From: a virus
Length of the DNA stretch: 38,993 bases
IMG/VR virus record: IMGVR_UViG_3300017788_000072
Location: 1-38,993 of that record
Reading direction: 5' to 3' (one strand)
Shown: positions 6,810 through 13,476 of the stretch, one piece after another
Layout: every line of letters begins with the position of its first letter
How positions within the stretch are numbered: the first letter of the stretch is position 1
The notes under the pieces: model-generated
The model's input: only the letters and a program-made list of their open reading frames with translations
Databases searched by the model: none
Told to the model about the DNA's origin: nothing
Position numbers and translations under genes: made by a program

Positions 6810-7028
6810 TTAAACTATTTTTCCTCCAAATCCACCTTTTAATCCCTGAAGACCTTGAACCGCAGAACCTTTTGATGTTTTTTTACTATCCATCTTTTTT
6901 CTTCTCAATTCATTAGCAGCAGCACGAGCTGCATCTCTTTCAGCTTTACGCTCAATAGCTCTCGTGTTTATATCTTTAAGAGCTTGTCTTACATCGGCAA
7001 GAGTTTTGGTTTCTTCCTTCTTATCCAT
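6810..7028 (-). CDS. Small helical Arg/Ala-rich protein
   Basis: 72 residues. Residues 5-50 form a charged helix (LADVRQALKDINTRAIERKA, then ERDAARAAANELRRKKMD), probably a coiled coil. The C-terminus is a flexible Gly/Lys tail (LQGLKGGFGGKIV). The gap to the gene upstream is four bases. It may be virion-associated; function unknown. Confidence 0.6.
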   Translation of the reverse strand: MDKKEETKTLADVRQALKDINTRAIERKAERDAARAAANELRRKKMDSKKTSKGSAVQGLQGLKGGFGGKIV

Positions 7029-7032
7029 ACTA

Positions 7033-7275
7033 TTATTTTTTAAAAGCTAAACCTCTTTCTTTTGCCTCTCTATATCCTTGAACTCTTGCTCTGCTTGGAA
7101 AATATTTATTTTTTCCTTGCACAGCGTCATTGAATCCTTTTTCGTAAGCAATTGAATCTTTAGCTGTAGGAACATAATCTTTTCTTAGACTTCTAATTCG
7201 AGTTGGTTTATTGATATTTCTGTAATCCGGTTTAGGACTTTCTGCCAACGGAGTATCGGGTCTTTTAATTGCCAT
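7033..7275 (-). CDS. Small basic protein with N-terminal PDTPLA motif
   Basis: 80 residues: MAIKRPDTPLAESPKPDYRN, then an Arg/Lys-rich segment, then AYEKGFNDAVQGKNKYFPSR. The first 15 residues match the protein at 1653-2009, 5 kb away in the same module, though the rest differs. This suggests a shared N-terminal peptide, perhaps for assembly into the virion. It is the first gene of the minus-strand structural block at the 7.3 kb strand switch. Confidence 0.6.
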   Translation of the reverse strand: MAIKRPDTPLAESPKPDYRNINKPTRIRSLRKDYVPTAKDSIAYEKGFNDAVQGKNKYFPSRARVQGYREAKERGLAFKK

Positions 7276-7294
7276 AACTTAATATTTTAATTAT

Positions 7295-7302
7295 TAACTT
7301 TG
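7295..7302 (+). promoter_or_regulatory. Bacteroidota-type -7 box (TAACTTTG)
   Basis: TAACTTTG fits TAnnTTTG and lies 27 bases before the ATG at 7329, in the divergent gap between the minus-strand block and the winged-helix gene. A possible -33 TTG is about 23 bases upstream, slightly longer than usual. Confidence 0.5.
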
Positions 7303-7328
7303 TAGCAAATGTAATAAAAAAAAATTAA

Positions 7329-7778
7329 ATGAAATCAAATCAAGAAGACTACCTAAAATATTGGAGAGTAATTCGCCAATTCACAAAAATAAAATATGGT
7401 CTAACTCAAGCAGACCTCGATATGATATTTTTTCTTTACTCTGAAGTTTACTTTGATAGAGATAAATTTATCGAGTTTGATAACTTACTTGGGTGGGATA
7501 AAAATAGGTTTCACAGATTAATACACTCCGGTTGGATAGAAGTGTTCAGAAACCCAATGACGCAGGGAGGAAGGAGAGCCATATACAAATTGTCATCAAA
7601 GGCAATTGCTATGGTTAAGTCTGTCTATAAAAAACTAAACGGGGAAGAAATCCCCGTTAGTCAATCGCAAAACAAAATGTTTGCAAGAAATGTATCATAC
7701 ACGGACAAAAGGTACCGAGCTATGATTAAAGAAATGAATGCTATTATAAAACAACAACGACATCACGCTCCTGAATAA
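7329..7778 (+). CDS. Winged-helix (MarR-like) DNA-binding protein
   Basis: 149 residues. The start MKSNQEDYLKYWRVIRQFTK and the segment LTQADLDMIFFLYSEVYFDR suggest a helical N-terminus. Next come a helix-turn-helix (about 53-75, DNLLGWDKNRFHRLIHSGWI) and a wing-like strand pair (VFRNPMTQGGRRAIYKLSSK, residues 76-95). This order fits a winged-helix fold like MarR regulators. It is the only plus-strand gene between two minus-strand blocks and has its own TAACTTTG promoter. Its 3' end overlaps the convergent groES-like gene by 35 bases. A role in controlling the structural or chaperonin blocks is inferred from position; an alternative is a virion-associated protein. Confidence 0.65.
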   Translation: MKSNQEDYLKYWRVIRQFTKIKYGLTQADLDMIFFLYSEVYFDRDKFIEFDNLLGWDKNRFHRLIHSGWIEVFRNPMTQGGRRAIYKLSSKAIAMVKSVYKKLNGEEIPVSQSQNKMFARNVSYTDKRYRAMIKEMNAIIKQQRHHAPE

Positions 7779-8001
7779 TGGTAAAAGGTTTATCCTCTAT
7801 TAGCATCGTAAATCCGTGAGACTTGTCGTAATGGATAACATCATCTGTTTTAATATAGCCAACCTCTGTTCCTGCCGCTATTACGATAGCCTTTCTATAA
7901 CGCATTCCTTTCATATCTTCGCCTGATAATATCAAGCCCGAATCGGTTTTTACCTCTTCGTCAATGTCTTTAACTACAATGTTTTTTCCTATTGGTTTCA
8001 T
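7744..8001 (-). CDS. groES: GroES-like co-chaperonin
   Basis: 85 residues, slightly short for GroES (about 97). The start MKPIGKNIVVKDIDEE and GLILSGED follow the GroES pattern of a beta-barrel start, then the mobile-loop region (residues about 16-31, EVKTDSGLILSGEDMK). Later, GTEVGYIKTDDVIHYDKS (44-61) matches the usual 'vkvGDxVly' region and FTIIQERDVVVVL (73-85) matches the GroES end (ylilresDilavl). It would cap the GroEL cavity during ATP-driven folding. It lies at the end of a short operon begun by GroEL. Divergence in the mobile loop suggests it is tuned to the phage GroEL next door. The family call is firm. Confidence 0.85.
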   Translation of the reverse strand: MKPIGKNIVVKDIDEEVKTDSGLILSGEDMKGMRYRKAIVIAAGTEVGYIKTDDVIHYDKSHGFTMLIEDKPFTIIQERDVVVVL

Positions 8002-8003
8002 AA

Positions 8004-8255
8004 TTAATCGTTTACTAAGTTTATAAATATTGGTGTTTGCTCTCCAAAGTATGACCCGTCAATGTTAAAGAAGAAATAATCAGCAGCGTCTTCGTGAGTC
8101 CAATTGTTTCTCGATACTAAAATCTCGATAACTTTCTCAATGGAATACACAAGCCTGTAATCGGTGCTAACTCCAATTATGGCATCATCAAATCCGTCTG
8201 CCTTTAAGAACCCTTCGTCAGGGTAATTCTCTAATATTTTATTCAATATATCCAT
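8004..8255 (-). CDS. Conserved phage protein of unknown function
   Basis: 83 residues: MDILNKILENYPDEGFLKAD, GFDDAIIGV, RLVYSIEKVIEIL and a final DYFFFNIDGSYFGEQTPIFI. I recall this pattern (FLKADGFDDAIIG...RLVYS...DAxEYFxFNxxGxYxGEKTPIW) from many T4-like and Bacteroidota phages, always as a small uncharacterised protein. The start overlaps the end of the next gene by 17 bases; the stop is two bases from the GroES gene. Acidic. Role unknown. Confidence 0.75.
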   Translation of the reverse strand: MDILNKILENYPDEGFLKADGFDDAIIGVSTDYRLVYSIEKVIEILVSRNNWTHEDAADYFFFNIDGSYFGEQTPIFINLVND

Positions 8256-8475
8256 CTTGCTTCAATTGTTTAATAAATTTTCTTTTATCTCCGTCTTTTG
8301 GATACAAAGCAACGTCAATGTACCCTGTGTCTTGTTGGTGGTTTAGTACTTTGACTTCATAATGCTTCAAACTACTTACTTTATCAACTAATGCTTGACA
8401 CTCTTCTATGGTCGCATTATAGCTTTGCATAAGTCCATAGATTTCTATCGTAACATAATCAATCCCCCTTATCAT
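8239..8475 (-). CDS. Small protein of unknown function between chaperonin genes
   Basis: 78 residues from the ATG at 8475 (MIRGIDYVTIEIYGLMQSYN). A longer frame starts at 8514, but that part lies within the overlapping membrane-protein gene and has no coding character, so I use 8475. It looks like an alternating beta/alpha domain: ATIEECQALVDKVSSLKHYE, YIDVALYPKDGDKRKFIKQL. No family recognised. It overlaps both neighbours and is probably co-transcribed with groEL. Confidence 0.6.
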   Translation of the reverse strand: MIRGIDYVTIEIYGLMQSYNATIEECQALVDKVSSLKHYEVKVLNHQQDTGYIDVALYPKDGDKRKFIKQLKQDGYIE

Positions 8476-8674
8476 AATTTTTAGATTCGTCTTGCCAATT
8501 AAACCAAAATCCAACAGCTACTATTATGTTCATACCAAATGAAGTTGCTATCTCAACTAAATCGTGATACACATTAACGCTTAGATGAACGTGCCCTACC
8601 ACCCAAAATGGAATTGATAGGTTGCACGCTATCCAAACTATTGTGAATCTAAAGAACCTCTTCAGTTTGCTCAT
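8459..8674 (-). CDS. Small membrane protein in the chaperonin operon
   Basis: 71 residues with a basic N-terminus (MSKLKRFFRFT) and hydrophobic segments at about 11-29 (TIVWIACNLSIPFWVVGHVH) and 44-59 (SFGMNIIVAVGFWF). The charged tail (NWQDESKNYDKGD) is probably cytoplasmic. Its start overlaps the groEL 3' end by 26 bases. Two-helix membrane proteins in phage operons may be superinfection-exclusion or lysis regulators, but nothing here shows which. Confidence 0.55.
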   Translation of the reverse strand: MSKLKRFFRFTIVWIACNLSIPFWVVGHVHLSVNVYHDLVEIATSFGMNIIVAVGFWFNWQDESKNYDKGD

Positions 8675-10271
8675 AACTACGAGCCATTGTTATAATTGCA
8701 TTTGTACTCAAGATTGTTACAGCCACACTTACTGCATTTTGCAATGCACTTCGAGTTACCTTCAACGGGTCAATAACCCCCATCTTAATTAAGTCTCCCA
8801 TCTTACCATTCTTCAGATTGTACCCTTGACCCTCCTCTATACCATCGGGATAGATGTCTTGTGCCTTCAATCCTGCGTTGGTAAGTATCTGTAAGAACGG
8901 AGCCATCAGTGCATCTTTCAAAATCAAACTCGCAATTTCTCTCTCTTCTGATTGCTCAGCAGTGGTCCCAATAACAGCACTTTCTTCAAGTAATGCTTTC
9001 CCGGCACCGGGTAAAATTCCCTCTTCAAGAGCTGAACGAACCGCACAAACAGCGTCATCAACCCTGTCATAAAGCTCTTTTTGCTCTAAATCAGTCTGAC
9101 CACCAACGTAAATTACGCCAATTCCTCCTGTAAGTGAAGCTATACGCTCTAATAAGAAGTCTTTATCGGCTTTTTTGGTAGCGTTTCTGTGTGATTCCCA
9201 CAATTGCTCCACTCTTTCTGCAATAGCATCTTCATCTGAACGAGCACCTGACTTAATAATCACAGTTTTATCCTTGCTGACAATCACTTTTGCTGCGTGC
9301 CCTAAGTCTCCGAAGTTGATAATACTCAAATCGTCTCCTGTTTTCTCACTGAAGTACGTTGCACCAACACTAATTGCAATATCTTGCATTAATTCGTGCT
9401 GTTTGTATCCGAAACTCGGAGGAGGAACTGCACATACTTTCAAATTTCCTTTAATTGAGTTAGCTGCCAAAGTGTTTATCACATTCGCATTACACGGAGA
9501 GATAATCAATAACTTTTTACCCTCTGTAATAATTGGTTTCAATACCTGCTCAATCTGCAAAATGTTTGCAATCTCCATATCAGCCACCAAAACCATAACA
9601 TCATCAAACACACACTCGTCCTTTTTGGTATCGTTGATAAACATCGGACTCAAATATCCTCTATCAAACTTCAACCCTTTAGTGGTCTCAGCATAAGTCT
9701 CATCGTTTTGACTTCTCTCAACAGTTACTATCCCCGTCTTACCAACATCTTTATACACCTCAGAGATAATACGACCAATCTCTCTATCGTTGTTAGCAGA
9801 AATACTCGCCACATCAATAAGCATTGAAGTCGATAGCCTCTTGCTCTTACGTTTTAAATTGTCCACCACTTTGTCGCTCAAGTCCACCAAATGTCTCAAC
9901 ACCTCAGTACGATTGTGATTGTATTTAATTCTACTCAACCCTCCCAATACCAAAGCCTCAGTCAAAACAATAGCTGTAGTAGTCCCGTCTCCTGCCGAAG
10001 TAGCAGTACGCTCTGCGGCTTCTTTCATCATCTTAACCGCAAGGTTCTCAACCGGGTCTATTAAGTCAATACTCTTAGCTACAGTTACACCGTCTTTAGT
10101 TACAGTAATCCCGTGTGTGTGATTCGGACTCTCAATAAGCACAGTGTTCCCTCCCGGACCCAATGTACTCTTCACTGACTTAGCCATTTTGGCTACACCA
10201 TTTGCTAATTTTTTTCTTCCTAACTCCTCAAAATGTAAATCTTTAGGAGAATAACCTTGATTTTGTGTCAT
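8649..10271 (-). CDS. groEL: Phage-encoded GroEL-type (group I) chaperonin
   Basis: 540 residues, close to the usual 548. It shows the chaperonin hallmarks: VKSTLGPGGNTVLIE (residues 33-47), ITVTKDGVTVAKSIDL (55-70), the nucleotide-binding SAGDGTTTAIVL (92-103), and near residue 395-420 RVDDAVCAVRSALEEGILPGAGKAL. The latter matches the bacterial VEDAxxATRAAVEEGxVxGGGxAL and keeps the catalytic Asp. The C-terminus ends SYEQTEEVL and lacks the Gly-Gly-Met tail. LEDKxEN of host proteins is LIDPVEN here, a sign of divergence. It would fold phage proteins in an ATP-driven ring with the GroES-like protein. Chaperonin genes are known in a few phages; a GroEL plus GroES pair is rarer. A TATATTTG promoter lies just upstream. 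Confidence 0.93.
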   Translation of the reverse strand: MTQNQGYSPKDLHFEELGRKKLANGVAKMAKSVKSTLGPGGNTVLIESPNHTHGITVTKDGVTVAKSIDLIDPVENLAVKMMKEAAERTATSAGDGTTTAIVLTEALVLGGLSRIKYNHNRTEVLRHLVDLSDKVVDNLKRKSKRLSTSMLIDVASISANNDREIGRIISEVYKDVGKTGIVTVERSQNDETYAETTKGLKFDRGYLSPMFINDTKKDECVFDDVMVLVADMEIANILQIEQVLKPIITEGKKLLIISPCNANVINTLAANSIKGNLKVCAVPPPSFGYKQHELMQDIAISVGATYFSEKTGDDLSIINFGDLGHAAKVIVSKDKTVIIKSGARSDEDAIAERVEQLWESHRNATKKADKDFLLERIASLTGGIGVIYVGGQTDLEQKELYDRVDDAVCAVRSALEEGILPGAGKALLEESAVIGTTAEQSEEREIASLILKDALMAPFLQILTNAGLKAQDIYPDGIEEGQGYNLKNGKMGDLIKMGVIDPLKVTRSALQNAVSVAVTILSTNAIITMARSYEQTEEVL

Positions 10272-10297
10272 TTGATTAAATTTTAAATTGATATGTG

Positions 10298-10305
10298 CAA
10301 ATATA
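10298..10305 (-). promoter_or_regulatory. Bacteroidota-type -7 box (TATATTTG) for groEL
   Basis: On the minus strand these bases read TATATTTG, a full match to TAnnTTTG, 27 bases before the groEL ATG. An ATTTGG lies 26 bases further upstream, longer than the ideal 19-21, so the -33 is uncertain. Confidence 0.55.
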
Positions 10306-10570
10306 GTACATAAAATTATTAATACCTATACCAAATGTAAAGAAAATTATAGTCGTGGATAAAACTACTGCGTAGTCTTATGACGGAATGTCAAAGTTTT
10401 ACTTTCCTATATATATATATATATTTCCTCCTTTATATATAATTTTTTCTATTATAGTTTACTTTTTTTTTCGACATAATCGACATAAAAGAAATAATAT
10501 ACTAATAATCAATAAGTTATAAAAAATAAAATAACAGATAAAATAACAGAACTATGTCAATATTCAACAT
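10306..10570. other. AT-rich non-coding region between groEL and the 10.6 kb gene
   Basis: No convincing gene. From about 10408 there are runs of alternating TA followed by a T-rich stretch and then repeated AACAGA units before 10560. A short inverted repeat ACTAC-tgc-GTAGT lies at 10364-10376. The layout (alternating TA, pyrimidine-rich tract, AACAGA repeats, ATGTCA) resembles the stretch before the primase gene at about 22760-22915. Possible roles are an origin, a regulatory duplicate or decayed sequence; none is proven. Confidence 0.4.
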
Positions 10571-10596
10571 AAAAAAAGGAGATTTATATAATCTCC
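10571..10596 (-). terminator. Rho-independent terminator for the minus-strand 10.6 kb gene
   Basis: Read on the minus strand: GGAGAT, a 7-base loop, ATCTCC, then seven T. The 6-bp stem plus T-run lies 25 bases after the stop codon of the gene at 10621-10857, as expected for an intrinsic terminator. Confidence 0.65.
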
Positions 10597-10620
10597 CTAA
10601 TTTCTACAACAATAAAACGA

Positions 10621-10857
10621 CTAATCACAAGAAGAACACTCTCCCATTTCAGACATCGTCTCGCCCATAGCTGTACCCTTAGCCACAACCATAATCTTCT
10701 CAGCCTGCTTCATAGACCTCCTAAGGTCAGCCGCTTGTGCAATACCCGTTTGACCGTCAGGACGATTGTTAATCAATCTACCATTACGAACAGTCAAGCC
10801 ACTGAACTCAGAACTCGAATATACACTGTTGCTAATGTTTAATTTACCTCTTTTCAT
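10621..10857 (-). CDS. Small protein of unknown function with CSSCD end
   Basis: 78 residues from the ATG at 10857 (MKRGKLNISNSVYSSSEFSG). A longer frame begins at 10887 but would include promoter sequence, since a TATCTTTG box sits at 10885-10892. The middle (DGQTGIAQAADLRRSMKQAE) is helical; the C-terminus has GECSSCD with a Cys pair. It is a single-gene transcript: a -7 box upstream, a terminator downstream. No family recognised. Confidence 0.55.
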   Translation of the reverse strand: MKRGKLNISNSVYSSSEFSGLTVRNGRLINNRPDGQTGIAQAADLRRSMKQAEKIMVVAKGTAMGETMSEMGECSSCD

Positions 10858-10884
10858 TTCACGTGAATTTAAAAATTGTACACA

Positions 10885-10892
10885 CAAAGATA
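10885..10892 (-). promoter_or_regulatory. Bacteroidota-type -7 box (TATCTTTG)
   Basis: Minus-strand TATCTTTG, 28 bases before the chosen ATG at 10857. It decides the start choice for that gene. A CACGTGAA sequence lies in the leader; similar CACGTGAA/CACGTAA sequences are at about 11552 and 11750. Confidence 0.5.
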
Positions 10893-11027
10893 ATCATTTT
10901 TAGTTACAAGTAGTGTTTGGGTATTATAGCGATTTTGCGAGCCGGTGCCCGCCACGGAAATGAAAATTTTTTGAGGGGGTGGGGGTGCGTTTTGAAAAAT
11001 TGCCTCCCGTTTTTTTGGCTTTTTGCT

Positions 11028-11140
11028 ACAGCCTACAGCCCCACAGCAACAGCCCCACAGCCAATAGCTACAGCCACCCGTTATACGTTTACCCGTCCCC
11101 GCTACAGCCACAGCAAAATAGCCCCACAGCCACAGCCCCT
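11028..11140. repeat. CAGCC-rich direct repeat cluster (non-coding)
   Basis: About eight copies of ACAGCC or close variants lie between 11028 and 11140 (for example ctACAGCCtACAGCC, ccACAGCCACAGCC). They fall in a 300-base stretch (10858-11158) with no credible gene. Open frames on both strands here give only low-complexity Pro/Ala/Cys peptides. A second cluster is at 11483-11519. Repeats of this kind can bind a replication or regulatory protein; the role is unknown. Confidence 0.5.
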
Positions 11141-11158
11141 TTTCGTTTACCGCCTTGC

Positions 11159-11371
11159 TTATCTATATCTTTGAATTGCTTCATCTTTACTTAGGTTGTA
11201 TAAAAACCAAGTTTTGCCATTGCCATCCAATTTGTAACCAATACTAATTCTGCCATCAGGCTTTTCCCATATTGTCCAATAAACACGTTGCATAAAATTA
11301 GGGTTAGTAGGGTGCTTAGTGCTTTCCCACTTTGTAACCTTTTCACCAAAATTGTTGATTGTTGTTGTCAT
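11159..11371 (-). CDS. Small protein of unknown function
   Basis: 70 residues: MTTTINNFGEKVTKWESTKH, then a Trp/Tyr-rich beta-like stretch (VYWTIWEKPDGRISIGYKLD, GKTWFLYNL) and a short C-terminal helix (SKDEAIQRYR). A well-formed minus-strand promoter at 11393-11423 lies just upstream. It reads like a small beta-sheet domain. No family recognised. Confidence 0.6.
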   Translation of the reverse strand: MTTTINNFGEKVTKWESTKHPTNPNFMQRVYWTIWEKPDGRISIGYKLDGNGKTWFLYNLSKDEAIQRYR

Positions 11372-11392
11372 TGTTTTGCTATTTTGTTGATA

Positions 11393-11423
11393 TAAATATA
11401 CAACCTTTTTTTAAAACTGCAAA
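11393..11423 (-). promoter_or_regulatory. Minus-strand promoter, -33 TTTG and -7 TATATTTA
   Basis: Read on the minus strand: TTTG (11423-11420), 19 bases, then TATATTTA (11400-11393), followed 22 bases later by the ATG at 11371. Spacing fits Bacteroidota promoters; the last base of the -7 box is A rather than G. Confidence 0.55.
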
Positions 11424-11686
11424 CTTTTTTCAAAAAAATTTCAAATTATTTTCTAACTTTCTGAAAATCAAAGAGAAAAAACATCAGCCAACAGCTACAG
11501 CCAACAGCCAACAGCCCCGCAATTTGTGTCTTTGAGTACACAAAAAAATCACGTGAACCCGCATAAACACAGGGCTTTGCGTCCCTGTTAAAAAATAGAA
11601 CTTGTATAAATTACAAAATTAGACCTTTGCGAAGCCCCGTAAACATTGAGAAAATGAAAAAAAATGAAAAAAAAATCAATTTATGC
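11424..11686. other. Non-coding divergent control region with repeats and a hairpin
   Basis: No credible gene. It contains AACAGCC/ACAGCC repeats at 11483-11519 and an imperfect copy of the 16-bp palindrome at 11526-11541 (GTGTCTTTGAGTACAC). A 6-bp hairpin lies at 11569-11588 (ACAGGG, 8-base loop, CCCTGT). It separates divergent promoters at 11393-11423 (minus) and 11687-11716 (plus), so it is a likely control region for the large plus-strand array. Confidence 0.5.
11526..11541. repeat. Degenerate copy of the 16-bp palindrome
   Basis: GTGTCTTTGAGTACAC differs from the consensus at two central-right positions. It lies in the divergent control region. Confidence 0.5.
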
Positions 11687-11716
11687 TTGTATATTAGAGA
11701 AATTACACTATATTTA
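11687..11716 (+). promoter_or_regulatory. Plus-strand promoter for the 11.8 kb gene array
   Basis: TTG at 11687-11689, 19 bases, then TATATTTA at 11709-11716. The transcript would start near 11722 and leave a leader of about 75 bases before the ATG at 11798. The same TATATTTA box is used by the divergent promoter at 11393. Confidence 0.6.
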
Positions 11717-11797
11717 CACAAGAATTGAACGGGGAAACAGCCCCAAATTCACGTAACTTATTGAAAATCAATTAATTAACTTTAAAATTCAAGTATT

Positions 11798-12430
11798 ATG
11801 AGTACATTATTAGCAATCGAGGTGGAATTTTTACGAAATTCACAGGTGGAACAGGCTTTAGACCTTAGAGCAATCCGGAACCTACAGAGAACATTGTCAA
11901 ACGGGCAAAAGAAGAAGTTTGCCCAAACATTAGAGTTATCGAAAAAAGTGGTAGCGGTGGCGAATTGGTTTACCTCAGAAGAGGGCAAACAGGTAACAGC
12001 CGAAGCGGGTATCTATTGGAACAACGAAACCATAGGCTTAAAGGTTTTCGGGTGGCAAAAATCGTACTATTACAAAGTTTTGAAAGCGGGTAAATTGGAC
12101 GATTCAATAGTTGAAGAGTTCAACAGCCTTTGCGATGAAGCCGAAGCCAACGGGGAAGAGCCAAACCGAAGCCTTGAGGGGCTTTTAAAATTCACTCGAA
12201 GCGGTGGAAATACCACAGCCGAAGCGGGTGGAACAGGAGAAGACGGGGAAGAGACCGAAGAGACCACTGAAAGAGCAATCGAGGTTAGAATACCTACAAT
12301 TTTCACGATGACCTACAAAGGTGGCGAAAAAAACGTTTCAATTCGAGTAAACGAAAACAACGAGGTCGCAACGACCAACAGCCGAAGCGAAATTTTAGCA
12401 GCAATCGAGTTTTTAACTAATTTAATTTAA
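11798..12430 (+). CDS. First gene of the early array; possible DNA-binding protein
   Basis: 210 residues. The N-terminal half (1-100) is helical and basic (LRAIRNLQRTLSNGQKKKFA, SKKVVAVANWFTSEEGKQVT). A segment at about 78-100 (TIGLKVFGWQKSYYYKVLKA) could be a helix-turn-helix. A flexible Gly/Glu/Thr linker (about 134-163) leads to a short beta-like C-terminal domain (IFTMTYKGGEKNVSIRVNEN). The first 30 residues have no signal. As the first gene after the promoter, a regulatory or replication role is plausible. Codon use is GC-richer than in the rest of the window. I cannot assign a family. Confidence 0.6.
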   Translation: MSTLLAIEVEFLRNSQVEQALDLRAIRNLQRTLSNGQKKKFAQTLELSKKVVAVANWFTSEEGKQVTAEAGIYWNNETIGLKVFGWQKSYYYKVLKAGKLDDSIVEEFNSLCDEAEANGEEPNRSLEGLLKFTRSGGNTTAEAGGTGEDGEETEETTERAIEVRIPTIFTMTYKGGEKNVSIRVNENNEVATTNSRSEILAAIEFLTNLI

Positions 12431-12432
12431 TA

Positions 12433-12448
12433 GTGTCTTTGAAGACAC
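12433..12448. repeat. 16-bp palindrome at a gene junction
   Basis: Perfect GTGTCTTTGAAGACAC, two bases after the stop of the previous gene and 16 bases before the next ATG (12465). In RNA it can form a 6-bp stem with a UUGA loop right before the translation start. Confidence 0.9.
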
Positions 12449-12464
12449 AAAAATTTTCAATACT

Positions 12465-13391
12465 ATGAGAGCAACAGCAAACACAGGAGTAGTGTACACA
12501 ACAACAGGAAACGGAAGCAGAGGGAGAGTACAGGGATACCACTACAAACCAAGCCCGTTATTTTTAAACAAGTCAGCCCACAGGGTAGATGTAGCGGGGT
12601 TGAAGCCAATCGACCAAAGAACAGCTATCAGGTTTGACGGGAGAGAGTACGAGAGCAAATTTACAATAGGCTTCGAGGTGGAGAAAAACAGCCTATCTCG
12701 AGGGGCTGTGAGAGAGTACGAATTGTTCTGCGGGTTTGAGACAGACAACAGTTGCGGGTACGAAGCAGTGACCCATATTTTACCGCTATTGCCTGCGGGT
12801 CAGTGGCGTACAAAGGTTTACGATATGATGTACAAAGCGGACAAAATCATCGATGACCAATACAGCCCAAGCGACAGAAGATGCGGAGGTCACGTAACAA
12901 TCGGGGTTGACGGGCTAAGCGGGGACGAGATTCGTGAAGCGGTACGCAAAAATTCAGGTATTGTTTTAGCCTTGTTCAGAAAGCGTTTAAACAACAAATA
13001 TTGCGGGGCTAATCGTAGAATGCAAAGCAACAACGATGACACGTTTAACAGCTACAGCCAATGCAATGACTACTACAGAACAGGTAATCATTGGAAATAT
13101 CAAACAGCCCTTGTAAAAGGCTCGTGCCTTGAGTTTCGCTTAGTGTCTAAATTTGAGAGCGTGAAGCAAATGATGAGACGATACGAGTTGTTTTATGAGT
13201 TGGTAAACTACAGCGTAAACAAGCCAAACGGAACGTTTGCGGGGTTTTTGAAAACTATCGAGCCAATCATTGTTTCGATGTACAACGGAGACAAGCAGAA
13301 AGCGGAGAGCGTTATGGAGTTGGCGAAGAGTTTCCAAAAGTTCATCAACACAGGGGCGATAAGCCAAGACATTGCAGAGTTCTTAGGGTAA
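12465..13391 (+). CDS. Amidoligase_2-like protein (glutamine synthetase fold)
   Basis: 308 residues. The conserved elements of COOH-NH2 ligases of the Amidoligase_2 group appear in order. FTIGFEVE (66-73) gives the first metal-binding acids E71/E73. FETDNSCGYEAVTHILPLLP (91-110) gives D94 and E100. RRCGGHVTIGV (138-148) is the CGxH motif. R174 and NKYC (177-180) follow. KGSCLEFRLVSKF (218-230) is the EFR strand found near the end of the fold, followed by a helical segment. Such enzymes join a carboxylate to an amine using ATP. The substrate is unknown. I recall that relatives are linked in genomes with glutamine amidotransferase genes, and one is present 3.4 kb downstream (16762-17874). The gene lies between a palindrome and the first hammerhead ribozyme. 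Confidence 0.72.
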   Translation: MRATANTGVVYTTTGNGSRGRVQGYHYKPSPLFLNKSAHRVDVAGLKPIDQRTAIRFDGREYESKFTIGFEVEKNSLSRGAVREYELFCGFETDNSCGYEAVTHILPLLPAGQWRTKVYDMMYKADKIIDDQYSPSDRRCGGHVTIGVDGLSGDEIREAVRKNSGIVLALFRKRLNNKYCGANRRMQSNNDDTFNSYSQCNDYYRTGNHWKYQTALVKGSCLEFRLVSKFESVKQMMRRYELFYELVNYSVNKPNGTFAGFLKTIEPIIVSMYNGDKQKAESVMELAKSFQKFINTGAISQDIAEFLG

Positions 13392-13406
13392 CACCTAAGG
13401 GCTTTG

Positions 13407-13457
13407 CCCGTCCCTAAGTGAGTGCTTAGGCTGATGAGTCCGAAAGGACGAAACGGG
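13407..13457 (+). ncRNA. Hammerhead ribozyme 1, type III
   Basis: The full core is present. Helix III is CCCGT (13407-13411) with ACGGG (13453-13457); the site is GUC, predicted cleavage after C13412. Helix I is CCTAAG (13413-13418), loop TGAGTG, CTTAGG (13425-13430). CTGATGA is at 13431-13437. Helix II is GTCC (13438-13441), loop GAAA, GGAC (13446-13449). GAAA is at 13450-13453, its last A closing helix III. It lies 15 bases after the stop of the amidoligase gene and 19 bases before the next ATG (13477). A GGGC-ttt-GCCC hairpin (13399-13409) overlaps its 5' arm and may compete with helix III. Confidence 0.93.
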
Positions 13458-13476
13458 AACATTTAAAATCAATCTT

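Noticed and set aside
10554-10670. Short plus-strand frame starting ATGTCAATATTC
   Set aside because: It is 37 codons, runs through the minus-strand terminator and overlaps the gene at 10621-10857 on the other strand.
10869-11174. Open frames on both strands across the CAGCC repeats
   Set aside because: They translate into low-complexity peptides, lie over a promoter and repeats, and have no start context like neighbouring genes.
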